64,000 nucleotides of DNA from Silurus meridionalis (lineage: Eukaryota > Chordata > Actinopteri > Siluriformes > Siluridae). Under the pieces are notes generated by a model. The model saw only the letters and a program-made list of their open reading frames with translations, ran no database searches and was not told the origin of the DNA. Made by a program: the position numbers and the translations under genes. Shown piece by piece: positions 1 through 11,977 of this stretch (position 1 is the stretch's first letter; each line of letters starts with the position of its first letter). Where the stretch lies: contig NC_060885.1 of NCBI RefSeq assembly GCF_014805685.1, forward strand, positions 12,317,132-12,381,131, given 5' to 3'.

Positions 1-3000
1 AGTCCTGTCTGCTTGTGTGAGCATGTGTCTCCTTTTATCTTGATAAATCACAAGATAAATGTGTTACTTACAGTCTTACAGAATATAATCTCAGATCAAT
101 TACAGGAACAAGGGACAGAGTGATGTCATTTTGTGTAACGCCCTGAAACACAACACTGCATATTCCGCATATGTCTGCAGTACTTAGCTACCAGTAAATG
201 TAATTCAAACTATAAGATAATACACTCATGCTGCTTTTAAAAATTATTGTCATGAGCATTTGTAGGTTGGTTGGAACTGTAGCACAGTTGCTCACTAGAC
301 ACAGGGATCTCATTGTCAGTGATAATGTAGAGAGAAATGTAGAAGTTAGTTCTTTTCTCTGAATGTTTAGCTGCCCTGTGACACTGCATACAGAATGCAA
401 TAGTGCTAAAATGTGACATGCTTTACATGGTTTGGAGGAAGCTTTCATCTTTGATATTTGGAAGTTGTTGCATAATAGCGTAAACTTGATAGGGAATTGA
501 TAAATTACCAGTCTGGAGGGAAATGGGCTATAAAAATGACCTCACAATCCTGGCAATAAAGAAGACCAGCCTCTATCAGTAATAGTAAATGGAAATTGTA
601 ATCCTCCAGCATACTAAGACATTCTTTACACATTCTATTGAGATCAAATGGTGGTCAATTGTCCACAAACATTTGGGTTTGTATATCACAGTACACAATA
701 GGGCCTGGAGCCTGTTGAGCATTTAACTATAATAATATAATATAGTCTTATAATTCCTTACGCATAACATCATAACTCAAAGAATACACCCATTTACACC
801 ATATGCTTTGATACCAGGTACTGCAATTATGTACTAATCTGCACAAAATAATACATAATGCTTGCATATCTGCCAGAAAGGTCTCTAATTATCTCTAAAA
901 AAACAAAATCATATTCTCTATGCACCACAATTCTTTAGACAATTTGCAATTAACCCATTTAGAACCTTGTATTGTTACTCAAGGAATTTTCTTACAACAT
1001 CTTTTTACAGCATGGAGCATCACAGTAAATTAAAGTAACTAATAAACTATCTAGTGTTATTTAAACGCATTTAGAAATGATCTGTATGTTATTAACGCAA
1101 ACGGGAAACATTCGAAATAAGAATTATCCTTTCACTATCCCTCAGGATGACTCTGGAGTCTTTACAATGTATAGCTACAGCAGTTTAACGGCTGCAAAGA
1201 AACAGTAGGAAGAAAAAAAGTACTACTTATTTACTAAGTTTTCAATCCTTATAGGATTTGACAGAACCTGCCAAAAGAAATCCCCAACATCAAAATTGTA
1301 CATTTTCAATGCGAGGCCACAGATGAATAATATTTGGAGTGTTTGTTATAAAAAAAGACTGGTGTACGCTAGAGCCAGAATGCTCTGATGCATTGTTTGC
1401 GTTTGATCCCAAGCTTAGCCTTTTGACTCAGAATAAAATATCAAATCTATTTCAGCTGAGTGCCTCCTCCGATACAGAATGAGTGAATTATTTATGTAGG
1501 CTTCTCGAAAAGCTCGAGTGAGACACAAGGCACCCCGGTGGCCTGGAAGACCAGCTGCATATTAAAAAGTGGAGCTCCCTCATAAACAGGGCATGAGAAC
1601 ATCATCCATGCTGTCAGTTTAAAGAACTCACACTAACACTGCCAGAAACAAGTTTAAGAAGTCAGCAACGAAAGACGGACCATGAGAGTTGATTTTGACC
1701 TCATGCTCCTCTATAAAGAAACACAGAGCTGCGGAAAAAACGAGCGCAATCCTGTTGAGAACAATGTAAATAACATCACAAGTATTTCTCATCTGTTGTT
1801 TTCTGTTTCACTGTGGATCCTCTGTGGTGTGATAGGTGTGGTTGCTTCACCTCAGCACCATATGTTTATCGTGGCAGCGTGAGCATAAGAGTAGTTTACC
1901 AAAGCTGTGAGAATATCTCATGTTTCATTTAGTACTCATCAATGGCTCGGCTCCAAACGAGCTGCTCAGTAAGGATTCACTTTTTCGTCTGTTTCTCACC
2001 TAGTCCCAGGCAATGTTATTATAATCTACTGACTAATTTCCTAGGCACCCCAGAATAGGAGCAGATGGTTAAATGCCTGAGCAGTGCTTGAATATGCAAA
2101 GTAATTCATTGCATACCCTTGGCACCCACTGAGCATGACAGCATGTACAGCATGGAGATTATTAGCGGGGATGTTTTGCTTCTGTTGACTGATACATGCC
2201 TTGATTCCTTCAAAGTTCAGAATTCTGCACTGTATTCTTTCCCATGCCCTGGCTTCAACTCCAGCGTATGCTAACACCAGAATGCAAATGTGACTAAGCA
2301 CACACAAAAACACACACTGATGGAGCTAAGGGAAAACTTTCTGATCTGATGGGAATGCAGATAGACCCATGCCTGTCTGAGACCTCTGAACTGTTTTACA
2401 CAAAGCGTAATCATTGACATATTAAAGTAATTCTGTTTAAGCTTTTATTACCCGTATTGATTTACATGTACATCACAATGAGCATATGAACTTTTTTTTT
2501 CTCTTTTGCAATGATGTAACTGAGGCCATGATACCTGAAAGAATGCAATGGAAACCAGCTTGAATATTTCTGTGTTCTTCTGCAATATACAACTACATGA
2601 ACGCTAGAGGTAACTACATAAAAATGGTAAATACAACACAATACAATAAAACCTAAGCTTGGTAAGGATAAAAATTAGAATTACAAAGCCGCCGCAAATA
2701 AATGCGCAGACACCATAAATACCTCTGTTTACAGAAAGGCATTCCACTGCATCAAAGAACGGTTGCTACAGCAGAGAAGAGGATACAACTGCAGCTATAA
2801 TTTTTAATTAGACAAAAAGAACAAAGAAAGGACCAACTAACAAAAGGGTCTGAAAGCATTATTTCACACTAAATTGTTTTTAGCAGCCACTATTTAGACT
2901 ACAGCTCTTTCAGTTCACTGAAGAAGTGAAAACAATCTACTGTATGAGAATTTTGGAGTGCACTCACAATATACCACAGTAAATGGATGCTTGACCAGTT

Positions 3001-5050
3001 TTATTTTTCCTATTTTTTTTACTTAGAAAAAAACACCTGTTATTGTTTTTACATTTTAGTTGGTTTAAGCATGACAGACATTTTTGTATAATGACACACA
3101 ACTAATTTTAGTTATGCAGCGTTTAATGGAAACTTTTTAACTTTGTTGTTCCAAACTCAAGAAAACATTAAGAACTCAAGAAAACACAAGGCACATGTTC
3201 AGCTATAAAGTATAAAATATTTTGCACATTCTTGTTTCTTAAACTTAGAACTTAGGTCATATTGTAATACTCAGTATTGTTTACAGTTCCACATTTAGGG
3301 TAAATATGGTACTTAGGTAAATATGGTGTGCATACGGAACATTTTATGATTGAGACATATGTTATTGTTTTATGCGGGCTGATAAAGGGCAATAAAACCC
3401 TACAATTTTGGGTGGTATATTTCTGGTGGGGGACCAGGAATGAACCTGAAATGTTCCCAGAAACAAGTTTTCCATAGTAAGCTACTACTGCAAATATATT
3501 ATAAGTTTGAGGTTCTACTGGATATTCATGCATTTAGAGAAATGTACAGATGTTATATATGCAAAAAATTAACTTTGAAATTCAAAAGCTATATATTTAT
3601 TTTTGTTTAAGGAATCACGGACCATCCTGAGGAAAGGTATTAAGGTTTAAGTTGGTTGTTATATCCTAAATGGGATAAAATAGTCTTAACTTATAATTCT
3701 ATAAAAGCCAACAGACCTGAGCCATACATTAGTGCTTTAGCCATTCGGAACAACTGTTTAGATTGTAAGAGCTTTGGGACCACTGTGAAAGCTACTCTAA
3801 TGACAGATATAATGCTGACTGTGGCGAGATAGTAAGGTATCTGGTAGTTGGTTGGGAGCTTTAACCTGTGACAAGATAAAGAAAGGAGCTGGTGTTGTGC
3901 CCAGGTTGTTTACTTTCCCTCACAGAGCTGCTGGAAATCCTCTCAACAAGCTTGTCAGTGGGTTCAGCGCTGCTGGTTTGTGCATAATAGATCTTTATAT
4001 TGATGGAAACAAACAAGCAGGTTGGCAGAAAGATAGGTTACGTGTCAGTTTACGTTCACATATTCAATGAATCTGCCTTGATTTCTTTCGGTGTTATTTG
4101 CAGCAGTTCTCCAAAATGAAGGACATTTACTGTGGTCAAAAAACAGGATATACAGTATTTGACCAGGAAAAAAGAGGATATGTGACTTCCCTGTGAGATT
4201 GGGATGTTCTGCATATACAGTTAAAAAAACAGAGCACTGTTTGTGACCAGGTAATGCCAGTTCTTCTGGACATTGTGTTGCCAACAAACACCATGACTCT
4301 CTGTCAGTGTCATAATTCTGCTCTGCTGTCAAGTAAGTGGATTTTGAAGGATTCAACTTGTTGCTCCTTCTCCTTCTCAGAGTTATTCACTTGGAATACG
4401 ACTAAGATAAATCAGAATGATAAAAAAGGGGTCTCAGTGTCAACCACTGTGTTAAGTTGCTGTAGTCTCTCTCTGCAGCTTTTTGGAGTGCAAATGGAGC
4501 ATGAGAGTTGTATAAATTTTTGATAAATCCCTAGTCAAATGTAGAGAACCCTGGGAAGTTTCCAAATTATCTGACCAGGTCATTAAAAGTTGTACTTTTT
4601 ATTTCTGTTATTTCAGTCTAGCAACCTTATGTAAACGTATGTAAAAATCCTGTTGATTTGTGTATACCTTGGTTTAGACAGCTCCTCTGTGAAAACGTAT
4701 TCCAATATTAGCTGGAAGACCAGCATAGGGGTATTGCATGGATGACCTGAATTGTTGAAGATTTTGAACCTTTTTAAGATTCTAAACAACAGAAGCTACA
4801 GAAGCAAGTGATCTGGGTCGCACATGTGGTTTGTGAACACATTTCATTATGTTATCATTGAGTAAACTGTCCTAAACTTTGTTAATACATGATCCTTTAC
4901 TACCTAATAATCAATCTTAGTTAAGAAGCAGGATTACAAATTAAAAGGTGAGCCATGAACCTAATTGTATTAATATGTAGGGCTAGTTTAGAAGTCTAAG
5001 AGGTCAAGGCCATATATATATCTTCAATAGTGCTTTTGTCCTGGTTATGG
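1..5050. other. Upstream intergenic sequence, no gene seen
   Basis: AT-rich sequence upstream of dntt. The open frames are short, lack recognisable domains and are not flanked by convincing splice sites on either strand. I see no RNA gene and no clear transposon end. A conserved regulatory element could be hidden here, but a single sequence cannot show it. Confidence 0.5.
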
Positions 5051-5054
5051 TTAT

Positions 5055-5290
5055 GGAGGATCCTGACTCTCTCCTGGGAATACTGGCAAACACAGCTTTG
5101 ATGGGATGCCAGATCTTTGCAGGGTACCATGCACAAACACACATTCATACACATTCACACCTAGAGGCAATTTATTGTAATTAATCTACCAGCATGTTTC
5201 TGGTAACTGGGAGGAAACTGAGAGAACCTGATATTTGAGAGAAAATAAGAAGAAATTTTGGTCCAGGATAAAACCATAGACCCCAGAATA
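5055..5290 (+). repeat. Degraded interspersed repeat, family X
   Basis: The stretch contains phrases of a repeat I recognise as common in fish genomes: a 'ggatgccag...gcagggtacca' block, then short CA-rich 'acacattcacac', 'ctagaggcaattta' and 'gggaggaaactg'. A better-preserved copy of the 5' part lies at 35165-35365 and a short scrap at about 17835-17925. No coding capacity remains. I cannot assign it to a transposon class. Confidence 0.55.
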
Positions 5291-5434
5291 GTAAATCAGC
5301 AAAATCTGTACAATAAATTGTTTAATAAACATAATTTACTTGCTAAAATTAGTACCCTTTATAATATATAGATTTTATTTAACCCCATCTATCTAAAACT
5401 TCATTCATTGGTGATTAAAGCTTTAGGTTACTGA

Positions 5435-5610
5435 TGTTGGGGGGTCAAGCTGCCTCTCTTGGGCCCTTAAACAAGGCCCCTAAGCTTGTGCTTCAGGGGT
5501 GCTGTATCATGGCTGACCCTGTGCTCTGACCCCAGTTTCCTCAAATCAATGGGATATGGAAAGAAAAATTTCACAGTGCTGTAACAAACACGTGACAAGT
5601 TTACTTTTAC
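5435..5610 (+). repeat. Interspersed repeat, family Y, plus orientation
   Basis: It contains 'ttgggcccttaaacaaggcc', 'ggggtgctgtatcatggctg', 'ctgaccctgtgctctgaccc' and a 3' part 'aatttcacagtgctgtaac'. The reverse complement of 63425-63590 shows the same order of blocks, so this is a dispersed family with two copies in the window. From memory it resembles a repeat frequent in catfish-type genomes. Its class is not assigned. Confidence 0.65.
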
Positions 5611-6976
5611 CTTTACATATTCTGTGGCAAGACACTGACTGAAACAAATACATAAATAATAATTCTTAGTTGCATTTTATGGATGAAACATGTTGCAGTT
5701 TCTGCTGAAAGTAAGCGACTGAGCATTTCTACTGAACTAAATACTGAATGCCCTTTGTTGAGTAAACCCATGTGACAGGATGCTTACGTTGCCATGAAAA
5801 AAACACACATTTTGCACATTTTTAATAAAAGGAAGTAAATTGGCTGTGTTACATTCATTTTGTAATTTTGGAATTAGTGGTCTACTTGGTCTTATCTCAT
5901 ACTTAATCTCTTGGATATGAAAGTAAGTGAGAAGCACGTGCATTACAAAATCCATTCGAATACTCCAGAACATTATAGATTCACAATACACAAGATTGTT
6001 CCCCCTCAGGAACATCTTAGTGATATTGTATACTTATTCTACATAATATATGCCTTCTATGTCACACCCTATATTGTGGTATGATTCATATATTCATCTG
6101 AAAGGATGAGGACTATGGCACAGGTTTTTTTAACCTGTTTCAAGAAGTTCCAAGAAATAGAAATATTTGATGGAAGCACAAGGGTTAATCGTCATGTGAC
6201 TTTAGGTGACAGTAAATATCATATGCTAATGCTATATACCATTGATAAAAGTTCATTCTTCTGATGACAATTAGTAGTTACTACTCGCCATAAAAACTGA
6301 CTGTATGTAAGAACTGTATGTGCCACCTACCAGAAACCTCCGTCCATCAATCTTCATTCTCTGCACTGCTACTGCACAGTCTCGCATCTTGTTCTGTCGG
6401 TTACATGCACAATATTATACTTTCAACCATTGTGTATGAATGAACTGCTACATTATGGCCAGCACGGGTGTATGCTTTCCTATATAAACTGTTGCTAAGT
6501 TGCTTAGTTTCTTTTACACAAGTAACACTTTCCAGCAAAACAATGTCTTCTTTTTTTTAAATTATTGTTCATATTACACATACGCCTGGTGGAGATGATT
6601 ACACTTAATGAGCTAAACACTGTATACTGACAGCCTTTCCCACATGCTAACAAGTAATTATTATCTTCACTTCTCTTAGTTGTGTGAAGATAATTTTACA
6701 CAGTAACAGCAGAAATGTCTCCCTGCTGTGCCAGAGAGTTTTTCTACCCACTTACCTGAGACAAGAAGCAGGATACCTGGGTTGAACTCCACTCCTCAAA
6801 CTGTTCTCTGGTTGGCAGACTCATTTCAGCTTCAACTAGTCCACATCCAACTAAGAGCTTTCTGACAGCAGCTCACTGATCTGAGGTGTTTACTGTAACT
6901 ACACCGGCAACTGGACTTCACATAATGTGGAAAGTGTGGGAAGTTCCGCTTGTCACTGTAATGGTCTCTCTGACAG

Positions 6977-6978
<2 letters not shown>

Positions 6979-7019
<41 letters not shown>
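6979..7019. repeat. (TC)n microsatellite
   Basis: About 20 uninterrupted TC units, an ordinary dinucleotide microsatellite in intergenic sequence. Confidence 0.95.
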
Positions 7020-7020
<1 letters not shown>

Positions 7021-9867
7021 ACTCATGAAAAGCTGCCAGGTTGCACGCCTAATATTTCACAGAACTGTCACTAACCAGGTCAAACACAACACTTTGGCCT
7101 TGGTGAACGTATCATAGGGGTTAAGTTGCAAATTAGCACAAAGTCCCATTTCTAATAGCAATGCTTGCACAGCATTAGGAAGGGAAGGTAAAGGAAGCAG
7201 CACGATGGTGCACATTTCACTTTCAACACATTCATTTCATGTTTTATTGCAGGCCAAACAAATACATGTAGAGCATATAAGAGCTACAGGGTTAAAATAA
7301 ACATCGTTTGACTTCTAAGAAGGTCTGTGTTTGTGCTTTCGCTTTAGATCAGGGGCCTGTAGACCACATTTGTAAACTGAATTGATGCTGCTTAATTTAG
7401 TAGTGTTGCTTTCAGTTCTAGACCCCACAGACAGACCAGCAATCAAATGAAATGTGAACACGAGTGGAATTTTAAGGAGTCTAACACGGCTGATATTTGA
7501 GTTGATGTTTTGCATTATCATTCTCAATTGAATGCTAAAACAAACAAGCAAAACAAACCAAAAACCTTCTAACAAGTAACCCTGAGACTTCTAGACAGAT
7601 TTCAGGGATGAAATGCTACAAGAAAATCAATAAATATTGTAGATTTTGGCTAGAATGAGAATAGTTCTCATAATACAAACTATCATGCCAGTATCTCACA
7701 ATACAAACTGGCTATTTAAAATGCAAGATATACAGTAATAGAAAATATGCACAGCAATAAATATCAGATTATATTTGTCTTAGTTGTATTTTTAGAATTG
7801 TTGAATGGCAAATGAAACAGATTAAGAACTATCTGCCTACCTGAATGTCCTCTAAAATAATCGCCTTTTTCATCTACAGCTGGATTGACGTTGATTAAAT
7901 TATTTCATATTACTGAACTTTATCTCCATGCAGATTTCCTTAATCACACTACTGCTTTACATGTTGCTCTCTGTCAGTGTGTCTCCTTTTATGTTGGGAA
8001 ACACTGCATACTGCCAAATGCAGAAAGAAATAATATTTTACATTTATAAGGAAATGTATCAAGAGCTATGTTAACCATCTGTTGTTGTCACATTTGTAAG
8101 AGTTACAGTACATTTGTTAGAAATTTGTTGCGTAATCAAATGCTTGATGCTGTCTGGTGCAAATAAAAAGGTATCTATTTTTTTAAAATAGAGATGTTTC
8201 CTTTAAAATGCAGTGAGACATATGTATCAAAAAAGCTAGAATTATTTGAATACTTAACTTCAGTTCAGTACCAAGGGTTTATACTAAAACATAAAAGTGT
8301 TTGTAATGAATAGGTTGAAGAATTCTATTTCAAACACTTGAATATTCAACATTTCCATTTGTTCTGGTTAGAAAGAGAGAAGTTCACCCTGGGTTATGTG
8401 TTTGGGTGATAGTGAATCCTTTCTTCTGTGTGCAGGTAAACCAGGTGTAATTCTGGATCAAAGCCAAAGCAGTGCACACATTAGCGGTTGGAAAAAAGCA
8501 GGCGAACAATTAAATAATAGAAACATTGTGGCATCAGTTAACATTTGAGCACTAAGATAATAATCTAAACACACACACACACATGCAAACACACATTGCA
8601 CTGATTTTATTAAATAAATAAATACATTTTTATGATTATTTTATTCTTTGCTGGTCACCAAATTATAGACATTTTCATCCAATGTTAAAATCTATGGTAA
8701 GGGATAAAGAATTCTGGAATTGAATTTCTCAGCTTTTTGCAACTGTTACCCTGATCAGAAAAAGTAAAATAATTGAACGAAAAACCGAACAAAGATAACA
8801 ACCGCTGTTTTTTTGTTTTGTTTTTTTTCAATAACAGTTCAACTTCTATTTCTATACACTTCATGGTAATCTAATGACCTTTGCCATTAAATGAAAATAA
8901 ATTGGCATACAATGTGGTACTTTTGAATACTTTTTAAATGAATATGCACCATTGTGCATTGGAGTAGACTGTGTGTACAGTGGATTTATAGTGACTAGAG
9001 CTAATAACATGGTAAACCTTAAAATATATCCAGTCGTTTGCTCACTGTGAATTCAGAAAGAAGTATCAGTCATCTGATAAGTTTTGATGTACTGATAAGA
9101 ATGTCAGATACTAGACATGATTAGAAAACTTTTGTTTAACTTCTGGAACCAGACGCTTTTTTGCTTTTGATTTAATGCTAATTGGTGAGTAGAATCATAT
9201 GCAAATGAAGGTCAGTATACAATATTTGCTTCAAAATATATATATTTTTAAATGTAAATGTATGTTACATTTCAAAGTTAAACTCCCAGAATGTTTTGTG
9301 GCCATATGGAAAGCAGTGGTCAAACATTTAAAGAAAGAAATGCTACTTCGTGGCTGGGAAACATTAAAAGGAAGAGAAAGGGGATGAGGGAAGTGGTGCC
9401 AGTAAAAGAAGTTAAACATCATTAAAACATACAAGAGAGAAACACAACTAAACAAAGAACAGGAATGTGAAGACATGTGAAGGACTGGAATGTAGAATGC
9501 AAAAAAAAGCCCTAGCTGACCATCCCCACATATGCTGCTTTGTGGTTATTGGGTTGCTAATGAAGGGCTCCATCTTCACTAATGTGCTCATTTGCTGGCT
9601 CAAGCAGATGTACGAGTAGCAGGAACAGCATGGGCTGTGGATCTTCATATGGGTGGCGTGTGGGGGGGAAGCTTCTGGACAACACCGGACATCTGTGAGG
9701 GTCTATAATGGTAATGAGTTATCCTAAACCCTCTAGAGAAATAAAGAAAGAAAAGATAAGCACCACAACCTCTACTTCAGATAGCATTGTAGGGTTTTTA
9801 AACACTAAATAGTTTTATTCCTCATTGTTCCGATTGATTGGTAACATTTTTGAGAATTCCATAATTC

Positions 9868-9898
<31 letters not shown>

Positions 9899-9899
9899 T
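9868..9899. repeat. (TTTA)n tetranucleotide microsatellite
   Basis: About eight units of TTTA/TTAT without interruption. Confidence 0.9.
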
Positions 9900-10689
9900 G
9901 TTTGCTTGTTTGGTTGTTTATTCGTTTCTTTAGATTCTTATCAAATCTGTTAATTGTTCTTTGTATTGTCTTTATTAATTGTCAAAAATAAATTTGCATT
10001 AAAAATCTTGCAGTTCACCAACATCTCCATTCGATCTGACAGACCTTGAGCAATTTTGCCAAGAAGAATAGGCAAATAATATCAGGATCCAGATGTGCAC
10101 TGCAAATAGAGACAAATCCCAGAAGTCATGCAACTGAAATTGGAGCCAAAGGTGATTCTACATAGTATTGTCTTGGGGGATAAATACTAAGGCAACCAAC
10201 AAATGTTTGCTATTTTGTTCAATTAACCTTTGTCTTAGAATAAACATTTTTTTTTTTCAGGTTCAAATGTTAGACATATTGTGTAATTTAAATAGTCAAA
10301 ATATCAATTCAGGTTTATGTTGTAACACTATAAACCCTACCGTAATAAAACCATAATACCGTCATTATGATTCCACTGCGTTTAAATCTATCACTATCAA
10401 TATTATAAAGAAATGCACTCTAATGGATCATTGCATCACAGAAATGTATCTCATATAGTGAGAATGAATACCATTACTAAAGCATGAAAGTCTCCTTTCA
10501 CTGCAGCCACAGCTGCACTGCAGACATCATCTTTAACGAAAGCATCAATATTATGAATTATGCTTTTCCTGCATTTTTGTGCATTATTTCTGTGCATTAC
10601 GGTTTTCCTGGCAATTTGAAATTGTGTATTTTTGTGCAAATTCGACTGCAAATAAAACAGAAAAGTAGAAGACGTCCATGAAGAAGCTT

Positions 10690-11215
10690 AACGATGTCCA
10701 GCTTTTCTCTAAAGGTCCATCTTGTAAATGTCCTTGTAAGTGTATTTGAGACCAAATAAATTTCTTCTCTCTGTCGGCTATTGTGGAATGAAAAAATTTA
10801 AATATTTGAGCTTGTGCAGTTTGATACAGGTACAGTTTGGAACCTCTGACTAGTGCGTTCTCTGACCATCCGATCTAAGGATTTGAAAATACCGACATGA
10901 TTGAATGCCTGTTAGAGAGGCCTCGGAGTGGTAAACTTGAAATCTGATTGATTTAAGCAACAGACTTCGAGAAACATGGATTTGAAGCTACAGAGTGCCT
11001 GCAGTGCTCATTGTGAAGGGCTTAGACCTTATCTAAGAGCTTATGGAAAACGTGATCTAATTGGATAAGGATTCTAACCTAATATTTTATTCTGTGAGAG
11101 AAATGCTATGAAATGATGAGAATAGACTATTGCGAATAATTTAATACATGTTCATGGACAACAATGTTTTAACACATAAGTCAGTGCTCCTGAAAGAGTT
11201 TAGGCCAGCAAAAAA
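10690..11215 (+). mobile_element. hAT-family non-autonomous element, copy A (ends eroded)
   Basis: This copy aligns by eye, block by block, with the complete hAT copies at 27259-28290 (C) and 51623-52118 (D). Shared blocks include 'gatgtccagcttttctc', 'gcttgtgcagttt', 'ctctgactagtgcg', 'gaatagactattg' and 'tttaggccagca'. The right terminal repeat seen in C and D is missing after about 11215, and no left terminal CAGTG was found. It is a non-coding fossil about 0.6 kb upstream of dntt exon 1. Confidence 0.75.
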
Positions 11216-11783
11216 GTCATAGATGTGGAATGGTTCAAGGGAGGTGAATACAGTACATTCTTTCAGCTTCAGATATCACTTTATCGTTATCTAAATCATA
11301 CACAGAATCTTTTGAACGGCTCCTGAACAGCTTGTGATGAAAGGTATATTGTTAGCCCAGGTGAAGAGAGCGTTGTATGCTCTTGACTTTCTTTCTGTTG
11401 TTAGTCACTGATATCCTTGGCGAGGTCACTCCACATTTTACATAATAATTCTGTTTAATAATTTTAGTATTGTTTGCATCTTTGTTATCTTTTTTCTATC
11501 ACTATCTTCTGGCCTTCAATTGACTTCAGTCAGCCCTGGTAGCTGAGTTTTTATTATTGGTAGCAAATAAAAAGCACCTGTTACACATCTCTCTGCCAAG
11601 TCACAAACACACACTCCACAACTTCAACTGCCAGCTCTCTCTGTCAAAGAAAAATAAGACATTGATACCATCACCACTGTTGAAGCAGAACCTTCTCTGG
11701 CTGTGCCATTCGACAAACCATAACAACGCCGTCACATTTCTGAAATTCCTTATGTCTAACTAATCATATTTAAAGTGCAAAGA
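11216..11783 (+). promoter_or_regulatory. Presumed dntt 5' flank and 5' UTR
   Basis: This is the sequence between the hAT fossil and the dntt start codon. By position it should contain the promoter and 5' UTR. I see no canonical TATA box in a convincing position. A CACCTG E-box-like hexamer lies near 11575. Mammalian TdT promoters are described as TATA-less and initiator-driven, so absence of a TATA box would fit, but no transcription start can be placed from sequence alone. Confidence 0.35.
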
Positions 11784-11977
11784 ATGTTTCAGACAACCCT
11801 CTCCAGTCTTTTGAGGAAACGTCGGCAACCTGAATTGACCTGTGCTCAGCCACAAAAGGAAATGAAGTTTGGAGAGGTGACGGTGTACCTGGTGGAGAGA
11901 AGAATGGGCAAAAGCAGGAGAAACTTCCTGACAAGTTTGGCCAGGTCAAAAGGCTTCTGTGTGGACAACAACTTAAG
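11784..11977 (+). CDS. dntt: Terminal deoxynucleotidyltransferase (TdT), exon 1: N-terminus and first half of BRCT domain
   Basis: First coding exon of a family X DNA polymerase. TdT adds untemplated nucleotides to V(D)J coding ends in developing lymphocyte nuclei. The exon encodes residues 1-64 plus two bases of codon 65. I chose the ATG at 11784; an upstream in-frame GTG at 11775 is not a plausible start. Residues about 10-14 (RKRRQ) are a basic cluster like the N-terminal nuclear signal of TdT. The BRCT domain begins near residue 28 (KFGEVTVYLVERRMG) and continues through FLTSLARSKGF. The exon ends AG|GTAAGT, and codon 65 (Ser) is completed by exon 2. POLM shares the LVE-RMG and LARSKGF wording, so this exon alone does not separate DNTT from POLM. 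The later exons favour DNTT. Confidence 0.88.

Larger units (their letters stand above)
5611..10680. other. Upstream intergenic sequence with microsatellites
   Basis: I see no gene. The stretch contains a pure (TC)n run at 6979-7019, a short CA run near 8570-8582 and a (TTTA)n run near 9868-9899. Small open frames next to the TC run are low-complexity translations, not genes. Confidence 0.5.

Noticed and set aside
11775..11783. Alternative upstream GTG start for TdT
   Set aside because: Nuclear genes rarely start at GTG, and an ATG in good position follows three codons later with a plausible N-terminus.
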